Below are positions 36,745 through 45,035 of a DNA stretch of 64,000 nt, piece by piece. The stretch lies in contig NZ_FOAZ01000015.1 in NCBI RefSeq assembly GCF_900109465.1, positions 1 through 64,000 of the forward strand. Direction: 5' to 3'. Made by a program: the position numbers and the translations under genes. The notes beneath the pieces were generated by a model. It was not told the DNA's origin and searched no databases. It saw nothing but the letters and a program-made list of their open reading frames with translations. Positions within the stretch are counted from its first letter, which is position 1, and each line of letters begins with the position of its first letter. Source of the DNA: Streptacidiphilus jiangxiensis. GTDB lineage: Bacteria; Actinomycetota; Actinomycetes; Streptomycetales; Streptomycetaceae.

Positions 36745-38148
36745 TCAGCGTGCTGCGGCCTCCACCGGGACCGGCGACAGGTGGGCAGTGATGACCAACG
36801 TCCCCTCCTCGACCTGGTAGTCCAGCGGGACGCCCAAGCGGCGGAGGGTGGAGATCATGCCTGTGTTCGCCGCTGTCGTCACCGCGTAGACCTCGGCCAC
36901 GCCCGCGCTGCGGGCCAGTTCGGTCAGGCGCTGCACCAGCGCGCCGCCGATGCCGTGGCGCTGCCAGGCGTCCTCGACGAGGACGGCGATCTCGGCTGCG
37001 TCCTCGTCCCAGAGCAGGTGGGCGAGGGCCACGATCGCGCCGTCCTCGGACTCCACCGCCAGCGTCTGGCCGTGGCGGGGGTCGAGCAGGTGGCCGAGGT
37101 AGCGGTCGGCGTCGCCGACGGGGCCGTGGTAGCGCTGGCGGAGGGTGCGCGAGCTGCAGCGTTCGTGCATCGCGGCAGCCGCGACGCGGTCCGCGGGCTC
37201 CGCGCGGCGGACGGCGATCTCGCGCATCGTGTGCGCGGTGCGCTCGCCGCTCAGGCGCAGCGTGGCGCGGTCCTCGGGGACGCGCGGGCCGAGCTGGGCG
37301 TCGAGTTCGACGAGCGCGCGGGCGCGGGCGAACTCCGTGGGAGTGAACGGCGGCTGAACGCGCGTCAGCTCGATGACGCCGCCGGCCGGGTCGCGCAGGC
37401 GCATGACCGCGCCGTTCAGCTCGTCCTCGTCGATCCGCTCACCGCCCACCGAGCGGATCCGGCAGCGGCCGAACAACTGCCGCAGGGCCAGAGGGAGTTC
37501 CGCCGCGTCGTGGGCGGTGCGGGTGGCCATGGTGAGCACCCGGGTCGGGATGTCGACCAGGTCGTGCGCGTCGGCGCGCTCCAACCACACCTCGGTGCCG
37601 CCGGCGGCCACCAGCGCACGGCTCAGCTCCTGCGGGGGCAGGGCCGGGGACGCGCGGACGACGAACTCGTCGACCGTCTCCTCGGCGAGCGGGTGGGCCT
37701 GCATCGAGACGATGTTGACGGGGATGTCGGCCAGGCCCCGGCACAGCGCGGCCAGGCTGCCGGGCGCATCGGCGACGGTGACCCGGACCCGCCAGAGCGC
37801 GACCTCCTCCGGCGGCGTCGCCGCGGTGGGCGCGGCCGGACGGGCCTCCACGTCGCCGGCGCCGGAGACATCGGAGGCCGCGTGGGACGCCGCGTGGGAG
37901 GCCGAGGTGATCGTCCCTGGCGGCGCGTGGGTATGCCGGTGGGTCCACCAGCTGTGCCACACCGCTGTGGCGACCAGTGCGAGCGCGGAGACGAGCAGCA
38001 GCACCGGTCCGTCGTGGCCGTGCACCACGACGTTCGCGACCAGGTCGGCGACGGCCACGGCGGCGAAGACGGCGGACAGTTCGACCGTGTCGCGGCGCCA
38101 GCGGTGTCGGGTGGACGGGTGGGACTGGGAAGAATGAGAGCGCTTCAT
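36745..38148 (-). CDS. membrane-anchored ACT-GNAT acetyltransferase
   Basis: The 467-residue protein combines two N-terminal membrane segments (about residues 24-42 and 48-66), an ACT domain (about 118-190, WRVRVTVADAPGSLAALCRGLADIPVNIVSMQAHP), a middle region (about 200-310), and a GNAT domain (about 316-455) with the acetyl-CoA motif VEDAWQRHGIGGALVQRL. ACT-GNAT proteins of actinobacteria are known amino-acid-gated protein acetyltransferases. The membrane segments are an unusual addition. The likely role is protein lysine acetylation controlled by an amino acid. An AraC/DJ-1 gene lies on the same strand 93 bases upstream. Alternative internal starts would remove the membrane part, but the open frame and codon use continue to 38148. 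Confidence 0.75.
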   Translation of the reverse strand: MKRSHSSQSHPSTRHRWRRDTVELSAVFAAVAVADLVANVVVHGHDGPVLLLVSALALVATAVWHSWWTHRHTHAPPGTITSASHAASHAASDVSGAGDVEARPAAPTAATPPEEVALWRVRVTVADAPGSLAALCRGLADIPVNIVSMQAHPLAEETVDEFVVRASPALPPQELSRALVAAGGTEVWLERADAHDLVDIPTRVLTMATRTAHDAAELPLALRQLFGRCRIRSVGGERIDEDELNGAVMRLRDPAGGVIELTRVQPPFTPTEFARARALVELDAQLGPRVPEDRATLRLSGERTAHTMREIAVRRAEPADRVAAAAMHERCSSRTLRQRYHGPVGDADRYLGHLLDPRHGQTLAVESEDGAIVALAHLLWDEDAAEIAVLVEDAWQRHGIGGALVQRLTELARSAGVAEVYAVTTAANTGMISTLRRLGVPLDYQVEEGTLVITAHLSPVPVEAAAR

Positions 38149-38240
38149 GCCGTCATGTTGCCGAAGCAGTGTTTCGTGATCACGAACCGATCATGACCGC
38201 GAAGTAAAGCTTGGATTTGAAGTGGAATGTCCGATTTCCA

Positions 38241-39209
38241 TCATGGACGGTCGCGCAGCCGGCCGGGCGTCGTGCCCAGGCGCCTGCGCAGCAGCGTCGT
38301 CAGGGTCGTGCCGTTCTCGTAGCCGACGCGGCGGGCGACCGTGTCCAGGGGCAGGTCGGTGGTGCGGAGCAGGTGCACCGCCTGTTCCAGCCGGATCCGC
38401 TGCGCGAAGCCGACGGGCGTCAGCCCCGAGCAGGCGCGGACCGTGCGCTGCAGGGTGCGCTCGCTGACACCGAGCGCGCGGGCGGTCTCAGCGATGCGCA
38501 GCGGCTGGTCGAGGCGGCCGCGCAGCCGGCGCTCGAACGCGTCGACCAGCGGTTCGGTGCGGGCGAGATGGCCGGGGATGGCGTAACTCGCTTGGCTGGG
38601 GCGGGAGTCGACGACGAGGTAACGGGCCGTGAGCTCGGCGAGCGCCGGACTGACCGACCGGACCAGGGCGAGGGCGAGATCAAGGTGCGCGAGTGCCGCG
38701 CCGGCCGTGGTCACCTGCGGGGTGGGGACGACCATCCGCGACTCGTCCAGCGCGACCCGGGGGTAGCGCCGCCGGAAGGCGGGCGCGAGCCACCAACTCG
38801 TCGTCGCCGGCAGGCCGTCGAGGACCCCGGTCTCGGCGAGGACGAACGTCCCGGCGCACGCGGCGGCCAGCGCGGCACCCTGCGAGCGGGCCCGGAGCAC
38901 GGCCTCCCGGGCGGGCTCGGCGGCGTCGGACGCCACCCACCGCGTCAGCCGGTCCGCGCGCGGATGCCAGACACCGGGCACGACCAGGAGATCCGTCGGC
39001 CCCGCCGTCGCCGCGGGTGCGGCGTCGACGGTGTGGCCGGCGGCCGTGCGCGCCTGCCCCCGACTGCCTGGCGCGACGCAGCGCACCTCCCAGGCGGGTG
39101 GCGGCGTGGGCAGCTCCCCGCGCAGCGCGTCGGCGGTGCGCAGCACGTCGAGCACCGCGGCCAGGCCCGAGTCGAAGACGTCGTCGATCACCAGCACCGA
39201 GACCCTCAT
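38241..39209 (-). CDS. AraC-family regulator with DJ-1/PfpI domain
   Basis: The 322-residue protein has an N-terminal DJ-1/PfpI (class I glutamine amidotransferase-like) domain (about residues 1-200), with the nucleophile elbow AAACAGTFVLAETGVLDG. A C-terminal AraC double helix-turn-helix (about 225-320) contains IAETARALGVSERTLQRTVRACSGLTPVGFAQ and LDTVARRVGYENGTTLTTLLRRRLGTTPG. GlxA-type regulators of this form sense metabolites in streptomycetes. It is divergent from a small monooxygenase gene at 39323, its probable target. The frame stays open upstream, but the ATG at 39209 fits the family start. Confidence 0.88.
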   Translation of the reverse strand: MRVSVLVIDDVFDSGLAAVLDVLRTADALRGELPTPPPAWEVRCVAPGSRGQARTAAGHTVDAAPAATAGPTDLLVVPGVWHPRADRLTRWVASDAAEPAREAVLRARSQGAALAAACAGTFVLAETGVLDGLPATTSWWLAPAFRRRYPRVALDESRMVVPTPQVTTAGAALAHLDLALALVRSVSPALAELTARYLVVDSRPSQASYAIPGHLARTEPLVDAFERRLRGRLDQPLRIAETARALGVSERTLQRTVRACSGLTPVGFAQRIRLEQAVHLLRTTDLPLDTVARRVGYENGTTLTTLLRRRLGTTPGRLRDRP

Positions 39210-39322
39210 GTCGGAAACGGTAAGGGATTTGCCGGAACCGCCACTACGGCGGGGGAGTGCCGCGCTCGTAGCGTGGGCGGAAAGCCAACCCCTCTTCCTT
39301 CGACACGGCAGGAGTCGCGCCC

Positions 39323-39664
39323 ATGAGCAGCCCCGACACCGTCCACCTCGGCTACCTGGTGAGATTCGAGGCCAGGCCCGAGCACGCCGAGGAGTTCGGC
39401 CGGCTGCTGGGCGGTGCCGCGCTCGACCTGGCGCGCGCGGAGGAGGGCACCACGGTCTGGTTCCCGCTGCGCCTCGGCCCCACCACGTTTGGTGTCTTCG
39501 ACGCCTTCCCCGACGAGGACGCCCGCCAGGCCCACCTGCACGGGCGCATCCGCGACCTCCTGCGCGCCGAGGGTCCGCGCCTGCTGGCCGCACCCGTCGA
39601 GGTGCTGCCGGTGGACGTGCTGGGGGCGAAGCTCCCCACGGGAGAGTCCGTCACCGTTCTCTGA
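39323..39664 (+). CDS. antibiotic biosynthesis monooxygenase (ABM) domain protein
   Basis: The 113-residue protein has the dimeric alpha/beta ABM fold: VRFEARPEHAEEFGRLLGGAALDLARAEEGTTVWFPLRLGPTTFGVFDAFPDEDARQAHL is its central part (residues 13 to about 72). Members act as cofactor-free oxygenases or as stress proteins that handle quinones. AGGAG lies about nine bases before the ATG. It is divergent from the AraC/DJ-1 regulator 113 bases away, which probably controls it. The catalytic residues cannot be fixed by eye. Confidence 0.82.
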   Translation: MSSPDTVHLGYLVRFEARPEHAEEFGRLLGGAALDLARAEEGTTVWFPLRLGPTTFGVFDAFPDEDARQAHLHGRIRDLLRAEGPRLLAAPVEVLPVDVLGAKLPTGESVTVL

Positions 39665-39818
39665 CGCACGATCAACAACGACTTGGCAAACGGTTCGTGA
39701 CGGACGGTTGCGGACGTGCCGGACGTGGCGGGATCCTGCCCATGACTCAAGTGGCGGCTCCCAGGGGCCAGGGTGGCCGGTCGGCCGCTCAGGCTCCTGC
39801 GGCGGGCGGGGGTTTCGC

Positions 39819-40901
39819 ATGGCAGTCGTGTGGCGGGGCCTCGTGTCCCGGATCCGGTACCGCAGGTGGCGCCTGATCGGCGACGCCGTACGGAAGGTGC
39901 CGCTGCTGCTCGGGACGATCGGCTGCGTGCTGCTGGCCCTCGCGACCACCGGGAGCGCCATGCACCCGCACTGGGGTTTCGCGCCGTACGCCCTGCCGTT
40001 CTTCGCCGCCGCCGTCGCGCTGCGCTGGTGGCGTGCCCCGGAGGAGGGCCTGCCCGACGCACTGCGCCTGCGGCGGCGAAGCAGGCGGATCGCCCTGCGC
40101 TTCGCCTCCGTGCCCGGCGTCGGTGCGGCGTCGGCGCTCGCCCTCGCGGCCGGCTCGCACGAGACGTTCGCCCGTGACTCCTACGAGGCCGCCCTCTGGC
40201 TGGCCGTGGCTGCGCCCGTGCCGGTCCTGGCGGAGCTGGCGCTGTGGCGCCTGGCCCCGACGACGCTGCAACGCGACATCCGCATCGGCGGCCTGGTCGA
40301 GCAGCTCCAGGATCTCAACGCCCGTTCGGCGCGCAGCAGTCAACTGGTGTTCGATCCTGAGCTGGGCCATGCCGGGCGCGTGGTGCCGCAGCGGCACACC
40401 CCGCGCCCGGAAGCCCCCGGAGCGCCCTGTGCGGTCGTGCCGGATCACGGGATCGCCCGTCGGATGGCGATGCAGATGCTGTCCTTCGCCGAGGAACGCT
40501 GGATCGTCAACGCGTCCATCTGCTGGGACGGTTCCGTGCTCGTGGTCACCGACATCGGCGGCCGTCGGGTGGCCTCGCCGGCGCTGCGCGGGGCGCGTGG
40601 CCTGGCGGGCGAGCCGGTGGAACTGGTCTGGGTGCTGGAGCAGGTGGCCGGCGACCCGGTCCCGGTCCAGGAGGCCTGGGTGCTCCTGCTGGACTCCGAG
40701 GACCGGGTCCTGCTGACCATGTCGGGCCTCGGCTTCGACGCGCGCGAGGTCGCCGAACTGGCCGGCGCCGCGGGCCTGGCGTTCAGCAGTTACCGCCTGC
40801 TGTTGCCCGACGCCGAGCGGCTGGGCCACGCTCTGCTGCCCCGGATGTTCCCGCGGCGTCGTGGCCACATCCGCGTGCAGGTGGGCCTCGCGTCGACGTA
40901 G
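39819..40901 (+). CDS. membrane protein of unknown function
   Basis: The 360-residue protein has four hydrophobic segments in its first 150 residues (for example VPLLLGTIGCVLLALATTG and YALPFFAAAVALRWW), then a soluble domain of about 200 residues. That domain begins LQRDIRIGGLVEQLQDLNARS and includes ERWIVNASICWDGSVLVVTDIGGRRV and a repetitive beta pattern. No family is recognised. The start with GGCGGGCGGGGG before it is the only good one in the frame. It is followed 61 bases later by a GNAT gene. No regulatory gene adjoins it. Confidence 0.7.
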   Translation: MAVVWRGLVSRIRYRRWRLIGDAVRKVPLLLGTIGCVLLALATTGSAMHPHWGFAPYALPFFAAAVALRWWRAPEEGLPDALRLRRRSRRIALRFASVPGVGAASALALAAGSHETFARDSYEAALWLAVAAPVPVLAELALWRLAPTTLQRDIRIGGLVEQLQDLNARSARSSQLVFDPELGHAGRVVPQRHTPRPEAPGAPCAVVPDHGIARRMAMQMLSFAEERWIVNASICWDGSVLVVTDIGGRRVASPALRGARGLAGEPVELVWVLEQVAGDPVPVQEAWVLLLDSEDRVLLTMSGLGFDAREVAELAGAAGLAFSSYRLLLPDAERLGHALLPRMFPRRRGHIRVQVGLAST

Positions 40902-40962
40902 GGCGGGTGCTGTGGCGGTGTCGTGCCTGGCGGTTGTCACAGGCCACTGCTGTAATAGCTCC

Positions 40963-41658
40963 ATGGCTAGTTCATCACTTACACACGCGCCGATCGTGGC
41001 GGACTGGGTCTCCGGCTGGGTGGTCTCCCGGGGCGCGGCCGAACCCGTGACGCGCCCGTGGGGCTGGACCGTCGACGTGGGGCAGCCGACCCAGGTGGCG
41101 CGGCACGTGGTCGTCGACGCGGACGAGGCGCGGGTGCGCGAGGCGGCCGCACAGGCGCAGGGGGAGGGGTGGTGGCTCAAGGTCTTCCTGCCCGAGCCGT
41201 GCGAGGCGCCGGAGGCGCAGGTCTGTGCGTGGTTGGGGCCCGGCTGGGCGTCGGACGAGGCGGCGTTCCTGATGTCCGTCGAGCTCGAGGACGTGGCGTC
41301 CGGTGTGCTCCCGCCCGGCTACGGCCTGCGCACCTGGACGCGGGGCGACGTCGTCCGGGTCCTGGTCGCGGCCCCCGACGGAGCGCTCGCCGCGCGTGGG
41401 CAGATGGGCCTGGCGGGCGAGGTGGCGGTGGCCGACCAGATCCTCACGGCTCCCGCGCACCAGCGGCGCGGCCTCGGCTCCGTCGTCATGCGCACTCTCC
41501 AGCAGCAGGCCCTGGCCGCCGGCGCCACGCGCGCCGTCCTTGGCGCCACGACGCAGGGCCGCGCGCTCTACGAATCCCTCGGATGGCGCGCCCACACGGC
41601 CTTCGCCAGCCTCTACCGCACGGCGCCCCTCCACCGCACCGGGGCGCCCGTGGCGTAG
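40963..41658 (+). CDS. GNAT-family acetyltransferase
   Basis: The 231-residue protein has a GNAT domain in its second half, with the acetyl-CoA pyrophosphate-binding motif TAPAHQRRGLGSVVMRTL (about residues 162-179) and ALYESLGWRAHTAFASLYR in the final part. The first half (about 1-100) is a less conserved domain rich in Trp and Val. Such proteins acetylate small amines, but the substrate is unknown. The last 46 bases overlap the LysR gene on the opposite strand. Confidence 0.82.
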   Translation: MASSSLTHAPIVADWVSGWVVSRGAAEPVTRPWGWTVDVGQPTQVARHVVVDADEARVREAAAQAQGEGWWLKVFLPEPCEAPEAQVCAWLGPGWASDEAAFLMSVELEDVASGVLPPGYGLRTWTRGDVVRVLVAAPDGALAARGQMGLAGEVAVADQILTAPAHQRRGLGSVVMRTLQQQALAAGATRAVLGATTQGRALYESLGWRAHTAFASLYRTAPLHRTGAPVA

Positions 41659-42497
41659 AGCTCGGCGATCAGGGCGACGGCGGCGGTCGTCGCCGGGTGC
41701 GGGTCGCGGCGGGGCCAGGCCACGTGGACCGGCACGGGGGCCGCGCCGCGCAGCGGGCGGAACGAGATGCCCTCGCGCCGGTACTGGGTGGCCGTGCTCT
41801 CCGGGGTGATGCCGATGCAGCGACCCGTGGTGATCGCCGCGAGCCAGTCGTCGATGTCCTGCGTGTACTCCATGGCCGGACGGCCCTCCGTCGGCCAGAG
41901 CTCGGGGGTGGTGGTGCCGGTGCGGCGGTCGACGACGACCGTCCGCGCCCGCGTCTCGTCCAGGTGGACGGACCGGCGCCGCGCCCACGGGTCGTCCGCC
42001 GCGACGGCCACCACCCGCCGCTCCAGCCCGACCACGGTGCCGGCGAAGCGCGCGTCGTCGAAGGCGCCGCGCACGATCGCCAGGTCGCACACCCCCTCGG
42101 CCAGCCCGCCGGTCGAGGTGTTGGTGCGGATGAACTGCAGCTCCACCTCCGGGTGCGCGGCCGCCCACCCGCGCTGGAAGGCCGCGGTGTGGTGGCCCAT
42201 CGCGGACCAGGCATGGCCGATCCGCAGTCGGGTGTGGCCGGTGGTCACCTCGCGGACCAGTTCGTCCGCCTCGGCCAGCAGGTGCCGGGCCCGGGCCAGT
42301 ACCAGGGTGCCGGAGGCCGTCGCGGCGACGTGGCGGCTGGTGCGGTGCAGCAGCCGGGTGCCGAGGACGCCCTCCAGGGCGGCCAGGGTCCGCGAGACGG
42401 CCGCCTGCGAGACGCCGAGCTCCAGCGCGGCGTCGGTGAAGCTGCCCGCGTCGACGATCGCCACCAGCGCGCGCAGCTGCCGCAGTTCCACATCCAT
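41613..42497 (-). CDS. LysR-family regulator
   Basis: The 294-residue protein has an N-terminal LysR winged helix (residues about 1-62: LRQLRALVAIVDAGSFTDAALELGVSQAAVSRTLAALEGVLGTRLLHRT) and a type 2 periplasmic-binding-like ligand domain (about 90-290). It is divergent from an EamA exporter gene, with only 68 bases between the starts. That is the usual arrangement of a LysR protein with its target exporter. Its 3' end overlaps that of the GNAT gene by 46 bases. Confidence 0.9.
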   Translation of the reverse strand: MDVELRQLRALVAIVDAGSFTDAALELGVSQAAVSRTLAALEGVLGTRLLHRTSRHVAATASGTLVLARARHLLAEADELVREVTTGHTRLRIGHAWSAMGHHTAAFQRGWAAAHPEVELQFIRTNTSTGGLAEGVCDLAIVRGAFDDARFAGTVVGLERRVVAVAADDPWARRRSVHLDETRARTVVVDRRTGTTTPELWPTEGRPAMEYTQDIDDWLAAITTGRCIGITPESTATQYRREGISFRPLRGAAPVPVHVAWPRRDPHPATTAAVALIAELYATGAPVRWRGAVR

Positions 42498-42565
42498 GCG
42501 TCCAGCGTATAGCTGACTCGTCCCATGCATTTTGCGTATCCGAGCTCGGGGCGCACCCTGCTGTC

Positions 42566-43465
42566 ATGACGACCTCCGTCTCCTCCCCGGCTGCCACGAG
42601 TGAGGCGCGTTCCACCGGCCGCCGCGCCGGGATCGCGATGATGCTCGGCAGCGCCCTGTCCAACCAACTCGGCGCGGCGACCGGCGCCCTGGCCTTCCCG
42701 GCGATCGGCCCGGCGGGCGTGGTCGCAGTCCGGCAGTGGGTGGCCGCCGTCGTGCTCGTCGCCGTCGGACGCCCACGACCGCACCGGTTCACCTGGCGGC
42801 AGTGGTGGCCGGTGCTCTGCCTGGCGCTGGTGTTCGCGACGATGAACCTGACGCTCTACACCGCCATCAGCCGGATCGGCCTCGGGCTGGCGGTGACGCT
42901 GGAGTTCCTCGGGCCGCTCACCGTCGCGCTGGCCGCCTCGCGCCGCAGGGTCGATCTGCTCTGCGCGCTGGTGGCCGGCGCCGCGGTGCTGGCGCTGCTC
43001 CGTCCGAGGCCCACGACCGACGACGTTGGGCTCGCGCTCGGGCTGTGCGCGGCGGCCTGCTGGGCCGCGTACATCCTGCTCAACCGCGTGATCGGCGCGC
43101 GCCTGCCGGGCGCCGAGGGCTCGGGTGCGGCGGCCGCGCTCTCCGCGCTGCTCTACCTGCCCGTCGGTGCCTTCGTCTTCGCCCACCATGCGCTGACCGC
43201 ACGGGCGCTGGCCTGCGCGGCGGCGGCCGGGCTGCTCTCCTCGGCGGTGCCGTTCCTGGCCGACATGCTCGCGTTGCGCCGCGTGCCGACCCGGTTCTTC
43301 GGCGTCTTCATGAGCGTCCACCCGGTGAGCGCCGCGCTGGTCGGCTGGGTCGTGCTGGGGCAGCGGCTGCCGGTCGTCGACTGGGCGGCGATCGGCGCGA
43401 TCGTGGCCGCCAACACCGTCAGCGCGCGGCAGACGGCCGCGAAAACCGCTGGCGCCGGGAACTGA
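42566..43465 (+). CDS. EamA/DMT-family exporter
   Basis: The 299-residue protein has ten predicted membrane helices in two EamA repeats, with RQWVAAVVLVAVG, TLYTAISRIGLGLAVTLEFLGPLTVAL and LLSSAVPFLADMLALRRVPTRFFGVFMSVHPVSAALVGW. These resemble the RhtA-type amino-acid or metabolite exporters. The divergent LysR gene probably regulates it. The next gene begins 74 bases later. Confidence 0.88.
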   Translation: MTTSVSSPAATSEARSTGRRAGIAMMLGSALSNQLGAATGALAFPAIGPAGVVAVRQWVAAVVLVAVGRPRPHRFTWRQWWPVLCLALVFATMNLTLYTAISRIGLGLAVTLEFLGPLTVALAASRRRVDLLCALVAGAAVLALLRPRPTTDDVGLALGLCAAACWAAYILLNRVIGARLPGAEGSGAAAALSALLYLPVGAFVFAHHALTARALACAAAAGLLSSAVPFLADMLALRRVPTRFFGVFMSVHPVSAALVGWVVLGQRLPVVDWAAIGAIVAANTVSARQTAAKTAGAGN

Positions 43466-43539
43466 GGCGGGATTACGCTCCCCGCGATGACGACTCCTCG
43501 AAGCGAAACGGGGGTCCTGTCCGCAAGCGGTGCGTGCTG

Positions 43540-44883
43540 ATGGCCGCCCGAACCGCGGACGGGGATCCTCGTCTCCAGATGTGGCGGCGCGTGCGCGAGT
43601 TCGCCGTGCCGCAGCCCATGATCGACGCCGCGACCGCCCGTCGGGCCGTCGGCGACTGGGCCGGTGCCTGCGCCGCCGCCCGCGTCACCGTCGATCTCGA
43701 CCTGCGGGCCGTTGCCGCCCGACACGGCCGTGAGCTCGCCACCGCCCTGCGGGCCGACCTCCGTCACCTGGCCCCGGACCTGCTGCGCTGGCACCTGCCA
43801 CGGATCGCACCTGACGGCCTGCTGCGTCCCGGGCTCACCCTCACCCTCGCCCGCTACGGGCGCGCCGACGGGGCCCCTGCGCTGCACCTGGTGGCCAGGA
43901 CCCCACCCGCTTGGGCGGACGCGGGCCAGCGGATCGGCCTCGCGCTGTGGGATCCGGCCCGCCCCTCGGTGACCGCGGACCGGCACCCGCACCCCCACCC
44001 GAGCCGACGTTTCCGGCTCGACCTGCACCGGCACCTGTGGGACGCCCGACGCAGTCCGGAACTGCCCGTGCGGTGCGGCGCGGCCGACCTCACCGGGCCA
44101 TCGGATCACGGAAGTTGGGCGGTCGACCGGTGGGCGGCCGAGGCCGGCCTGCTGCTGCGGGCCGAGGGCCGCCCGTCGGGCCGCGTCGGGGTGCGGCTCG
44201 ACGGGCGACACACCCTGGTCCTGGACATCGACGAGTGCGGTGCCGTCGTCCCCTCGGAGGCCGACGGGAGTCCTGAACTCCTGCTGCTCCCCGACGCGGC
44301 GACGTTTCTTCCACCGGATGTCGAGATGCTGCGGGCCGGGCTCGTCGAGCCCGACGCGCTGCACCCGCTCGTCGCGGTCGCGCTCGTCCCCGGGCACGTG
44401 CCGGGCGAGGGACCGGCGCCGGAGGAGACGGCGCGCCCCTCCGCGCGCGTCCTGCTCGTCGACTGCCGTGGCGAACAGCACCGGATCGGCCTGGTCGACG
44501 GCACCCTGGCGCCGCTCGACCACGACCCCGGGCAACTGCGTCGCGAGCAACTGCTCGCCGCGCTCAGCGGCACGCCGCTGCCCTGTCTGCGGGCCGTGGA
44601 CCGGGCCTATCGCAGTCCGCAGCAACTGGACGAGGTGCGCGGACGGCTGGACCACGGCGACCTCGCCGGCGCCCGGACCGTCATCGAGGCGCTCCTCGGC
44701 CCGGACGCCGAGCTGCCCGCCGGCCCGCTCCGCGACGAGCTGCGCTCACTCGCGCTGCGGCGGATCGATCACGGCCTCTACCGGGCCGGACTGTCTCCCG
44801 TCACCAAGCCGCATCCGGCCGCCGGGGTCGGCCGGTCCGCGCACCGGCGGAGTTCCCGGCCCGGTGCCGGAAGCGCCCGCTGA
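43540..44883 (+). CDS. first gene of MoxR-VWA cassette, unknown function
   Basis: This 447-residue soluble protein has no signal peptide, membrane segment or obvious catalytic motif, and I do not recognise a named domain. Its first 100 residues (RRVREFAVPQPMIDAATARRAVGDWAGACAAARVTVDLDLRAVAARHGRELATALRADLRHLAPDLLRWHLPR, by ends) form helices rich in Arg and Ala. The middle (about 110-260) is beta-rich, with His-rich DRHPHPHPSRRF and an acidic RLDGRHTLVLDIDECG. The C-terminal part is helical. It sits before moxR and the metallopeptidase-VWA gene on the same strand, so it is the likely third component. The 152-base gap to moxR holds tandem repeats. Confidence 0.72.
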   Translation: MAARTADGDPRLQMWRRVREFAVPQPMIDAATARRAVGDWAGACAAARVTVDLDLRAVAARHGRELATALRADLRHLAPDLLRWHLPRIAPDGLLRPGLTLTLARYGRADGAPALHLVARTPPAWADAGQRIGLALWDPARPSVTADRHPHPHPSRRFRLDLHRHLWDARRSPELPVRCGAADLTGPSDHGSWAVDRWAAEAGLLLRAEGRPSGRVGVRLDGRHTLVLDIDECGAVVPSEADGSPELLLLPDAATFLPPDVEMLRAGLVEPDALHPLVAVALVPGHVPGEGPAPEETARPSARVLLVDCRGEQHRIGLVDGTLAPLDHDPGQLRREQLLAALSGTPLPCLRAVDRAYRSPQQLDEVRGRLDHGDLAGARTVIEALLGPDAELPAGPLRDELRSLALRRIDHGLYRAGLSPVTKPHPAAGVGRSAHRRSSRPGAGSAR

Positions 44884-44904
44884 CCCTTTCTGACGCTCCT
44901 TCAC

Positions 44905-45012
44905 CGCTCCCACCGCTCTCTCCGCTCCCACCGCTCTCTCCGCTCCCACCGCTCTCTCCGCTCCCACCGCTCTCTCCGCTCCCACCGCTCTCTCCGCTCC
45001 CACCGCTCTCTC
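44905..45012. repeat. six perfect 18-bp tandem repeats before moxR
   Basis: The unit CGCTCCCACCGCTCTCTC occurs six times without a mismatch from 44905 to 45012. It is pyrimidine-rich on the plus strand, lies 21 bases after the stop of the first cassette gene, and ends 23 bases before the moxR ATG, so it is in the moxR leader. Exact repeats suggest recent expansion. Copy number may vary and could affect moxR expression by RNA structure or spacing. The unit is also a multiple of three and reads open on both strands, but no protein use is likely. Confidence 0.95.
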
Positions 45013-45035
45013 CTCGACCACACAGGTGATGCCTC

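Noticed and set aside
44905-45012. CRISPR array
   Set aside because: Units are directly adjacent with no spacers and the 18-base length is too short, so this is a simple tandem repeat.
44746-45021. Minus-strand frame with repeated Glu-Arg-Trp-Glu-Arg-Arg units
   Set aside because: The peptide repeat is only the translation of the 18-bp tandem repeat. There is no ribosome site or supported start, and the frame runs into unrelated genes.
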